Shown here: piece by piece, positions 5,826 through 7,155 of the stretch
Position numbering within the stretch: the stretch's first letter is position 1
How the letters are laid out: each line of letters starts with the position of its first letter
NCBI GenBank assembly: GCA_002401055.1
Contig: NVRZ01000158.1
Location: 1 to 7,155 of the forward strand
DNA length: 7,155 bases
Direction of reading: 5' to 3'
Source: Bacteroidota bacterium
GTDB lineage: Bacteria > Bacteroidota > Bacteroidia > NORP154
Program-made: the position numbers and the translations under genes
Notes under the pieces: generated by a model
The model's database searches: none
The model's input: the letters and a program-made list of their open reading frames with translations, nothing else
Told to the model about the DNA's origin: nothing

Positions 5826-7155
5826 TTATTTTGAAATGCACATTTTACCTTGGTAAACATTCATTCCATTTATTGTTGATAATCTATATAAATACATTCC
5901 CTCGCGGTATGAACTTACATCCAAAACAGATTTGCTACTTATCTCGGTTCTCAAAACTTGCTTGCCAACAACATCAAAAATCTCCAGGAAAATAATTTCG
6001 TTGTAGTTCACCTCAATGGTAATCTGGTCATTGGCCGGGTTTGGATAGAATTTAACTTCTATTTCTGCATACATTTCATTTATTCCGACTTCAAGTTTAA
6101 CCATTACACTATCAGAGATAGAACAGCCATTCGCGTCTATTATCACTACCTGATATCCACTAGCGGTAAGCCCAGTGGCAGTTTGCGTTGTTTGGGTTGG
6201 GGAAGTTGACCATGAATAAGTATACGCTGGCGTTCCACCAGCAGGACTTGCAACAGCTGATCCATCACCTGCACCAGAAGATGTCTCCTTCACAGAAGAT
6301 GTATTTACAGTAAGTAGCGCTGGAGTAATTAATGAAATAACACTGCCCGTTTCCGTACATCCCGAATCGTCCATTACAACAAGCGTGTAACTCCCACCTG
6401 CTAATCCAGTGAAACTGCTTGAAGTATCAAAGTTTGATCCTCCATCAATCGAGTAGTTTATGGTACCCGTTCCTCCAGCCGCAGTGATGTCAATAGTACC
6501 ATCATTTTGTCCTGCGCATGATGGCCCACTCGAAGTTTCATTTGAAATAAGAAGAGCAGCTGGCTCAGACATTGTTACTGACAAAATCGCAATACACCCC
6601 AAGCCATCGGTTACTGTTGCAGCAGTAGTTCCACCACACAATTCTGTAGCCGTTGTTCCAGTTTGAACTGGTGAAGTATTCCAGGTAAAAGTATATGGTG
6701 TTGCTCCGCCAGTCGCACTGATAGACGCACTTGCATCGCATCCACCAAAACAAGTTACACCTGTGGAGCTTACCAAGGAAATCGTTGGTGCCCCTAAATC
6801 ACTGACCCCTGCATTTGCTGAATCCTGGCATCCATTTGAATCTGTTACAATCACCATGTAACTACCAGAACCTAATCCTACAGCCGTATCTGATGTTTGC
6901 ATCAAAGAATCGTTCCATAAATATGTATAAAACATTGTTCCTCCGCTCACGGAAACACTTGCAGATCCATCCTGATTTCCACAAGTTGCATCTACGCTTC
7001 CCGTAACCAAGGCCAAAACCGCCGGTTCGGTTATCGTGACCATATTCGAATCCATACAACCATTTGCATCATCTCCAGTTACAGTATATGTTGTAGTTAT
7101 TGATGGAGATACCGTTTGAGATTGTCCATTTCCAAGACCATTATCCCAAGTATAA
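5826..7155 (-). CDS. Large secreted SprB-repeat protein with T9SS type A sorting domain, C-terminal part
   Basis: The frame is open from the right edge of the window to a TAG/TAA-type stop at 5826-5828, giving 442 visible residues; the true start is outside. The ATG at 7053-7055 is internal: the 33 codons before it read as good repeat sequence (YTWDNGLGNGQSQTVSP, then TTYTVTGDDANGC). Four SprB-type repeats follow at about 7031-6819, 6788-6594, 6566-6357 and 6323-6123, with cores such as FYTYLWNDS and PYTFTWNTS and closing strands YMVIVTDSNGC and YQVVIIDANGC. The last 76 residues (6056-5829) form a T9SS type A sorting domain with FYPNPAND, FDVVGKQV and GMYLYR. The protein should be exported through the outer membrane by T9SS; an adhesin or other surface role is an inference from the repeats. 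It lies directly upstream of, and in line with, the 858-residue gene. Its sorting domain differs clearly from that of the neighbour, so the pair is not a recent duplication. Confidence 0.95.
   Translation of the reverse strand, partial: YTWDNGLGNGQSQTVSPSITTTYTVTGDDANGCMDSNMVTITEPAVLALVTGSVDATCGNQDGSASVSVSGGTMFYTYLWNDSLMQTSDTAVGLGSGSYMVIVTDSNGCQDSANAGVSDLGAPTISLVSSTGVTCFGGCDASASISATGGATPYTFTWNTSPVQTGTTATELCGGTTAATVTDGLGCIAILSVTMSEPAALLISNETSSGPSCAGQNDGTIDITAAGGTGTINYSIDGGSNFDTSSSFTGLAGGSYTLVVMDDSGCTETGSVISLITPALLTVNTSSVKETSSGAGDGSAVASPAGGTPAYTYSWSTSPTQTTQTATGLTASGYQVVIIDANGCSISDSVMVKLEVGINEMYAEIEVKFYPNPANDQITIEVNYNEIIFLEIFDVVGKQVLRTEISSKSVLDVSSYREGMYLYRLSTINGMNVYQGKMCISK
6123..7031 (-). repeat. 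Array of four SprB-type repeats in the partial upstream protein
   Basis: Four units recur every 77-81 residues. Three of them start with EPA or TPA followed by hydrophobic residues, then a G-x-x-DG turn, a W-containing strand and a closing GC. Units one to three carry a cysteine just before the turn (ATCGNQDG, VTCFGGCDAS, SCAGQNDG); unit four lacks it and has KETSSGAGDGS instead. The third unit has YSIDGGSNF in place of the tryptophan strand, a common variant of these repeats. More units probably lie beyond the right edge. Confidence 0.8.

Noticed and set aside
5844..5857. Perfect palindrome TTTACCTTGGTAAA near the end of the upstream gene
   Set aside because: It lies in codons of the sorting domain, the two-base gap cannot form a good loop, and no T-tract follows. 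A regulator site is possible but unsupported.
3472..7031. Possible recent DNA duplication or phase-variable repeat tract
   Set aside because: The repeats are similar as protein but diverged at the base level, and I see no long identical direct repeats or short simple-sequence tracts.

Overview
The window looks like a chromosomal stretch from a member of the Bacteroidota. Three signs support this. Two neighbouring genes encode secreted repeat proteins that end in type IX secretion (T9SS) type A sorting domains. The carbamoyl-phosphate synthase large subunit is of the short kind I recall from flavobacteria. The best promoter match upstream of it fits the Bacteroidota consensus (TAnnTTTG at -7). 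A genus cannot be assigned from the sequence. Every gene I can support lies on the minus strand, so transcription runs from high to low coordinates.

Layout in the direction of transcription: (1) 7155-5826 is the 3' part of a large secreted protein with SprB-type repeats and a T9SS sorting domain; its start lies beyond the right edge. (2) After 56 bases comes 5769-3193, a complete 858-residue secreted protein with a signal peptide, a jelly-roll-like N-terminal domain, three PKD domains, four SprB-type repeats and a T9SS sorting domain. (3) A strong intrinsic terminator at 3141-3172 closes this pair. (4) A short promoter-bearing gap leads into carB (3040-224), the large subunit of carbamoyl-phosphate synthase, which supplies carbamoyl phosphate for pyrimidines and arginine. 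(5) A small membrane-protein gene begins 35 bases after the end of carB and runs off the left edge.

The window therefore joins two unrelated units: a probable two-gene surface-protein transcript and a housekeeping unit led by carB. Nothing suggests a mobile element, CRISPR array, RNA gene or defence island. The most notable points are a strictly periodic cysteine pattern across the repeats of the 858-residue protein, its unrecognised-to-weakly-recognised N-terminal domain, and the absence of the C-terminal allosteric domain from CarB. I see no convincing new system; these are modest observations.
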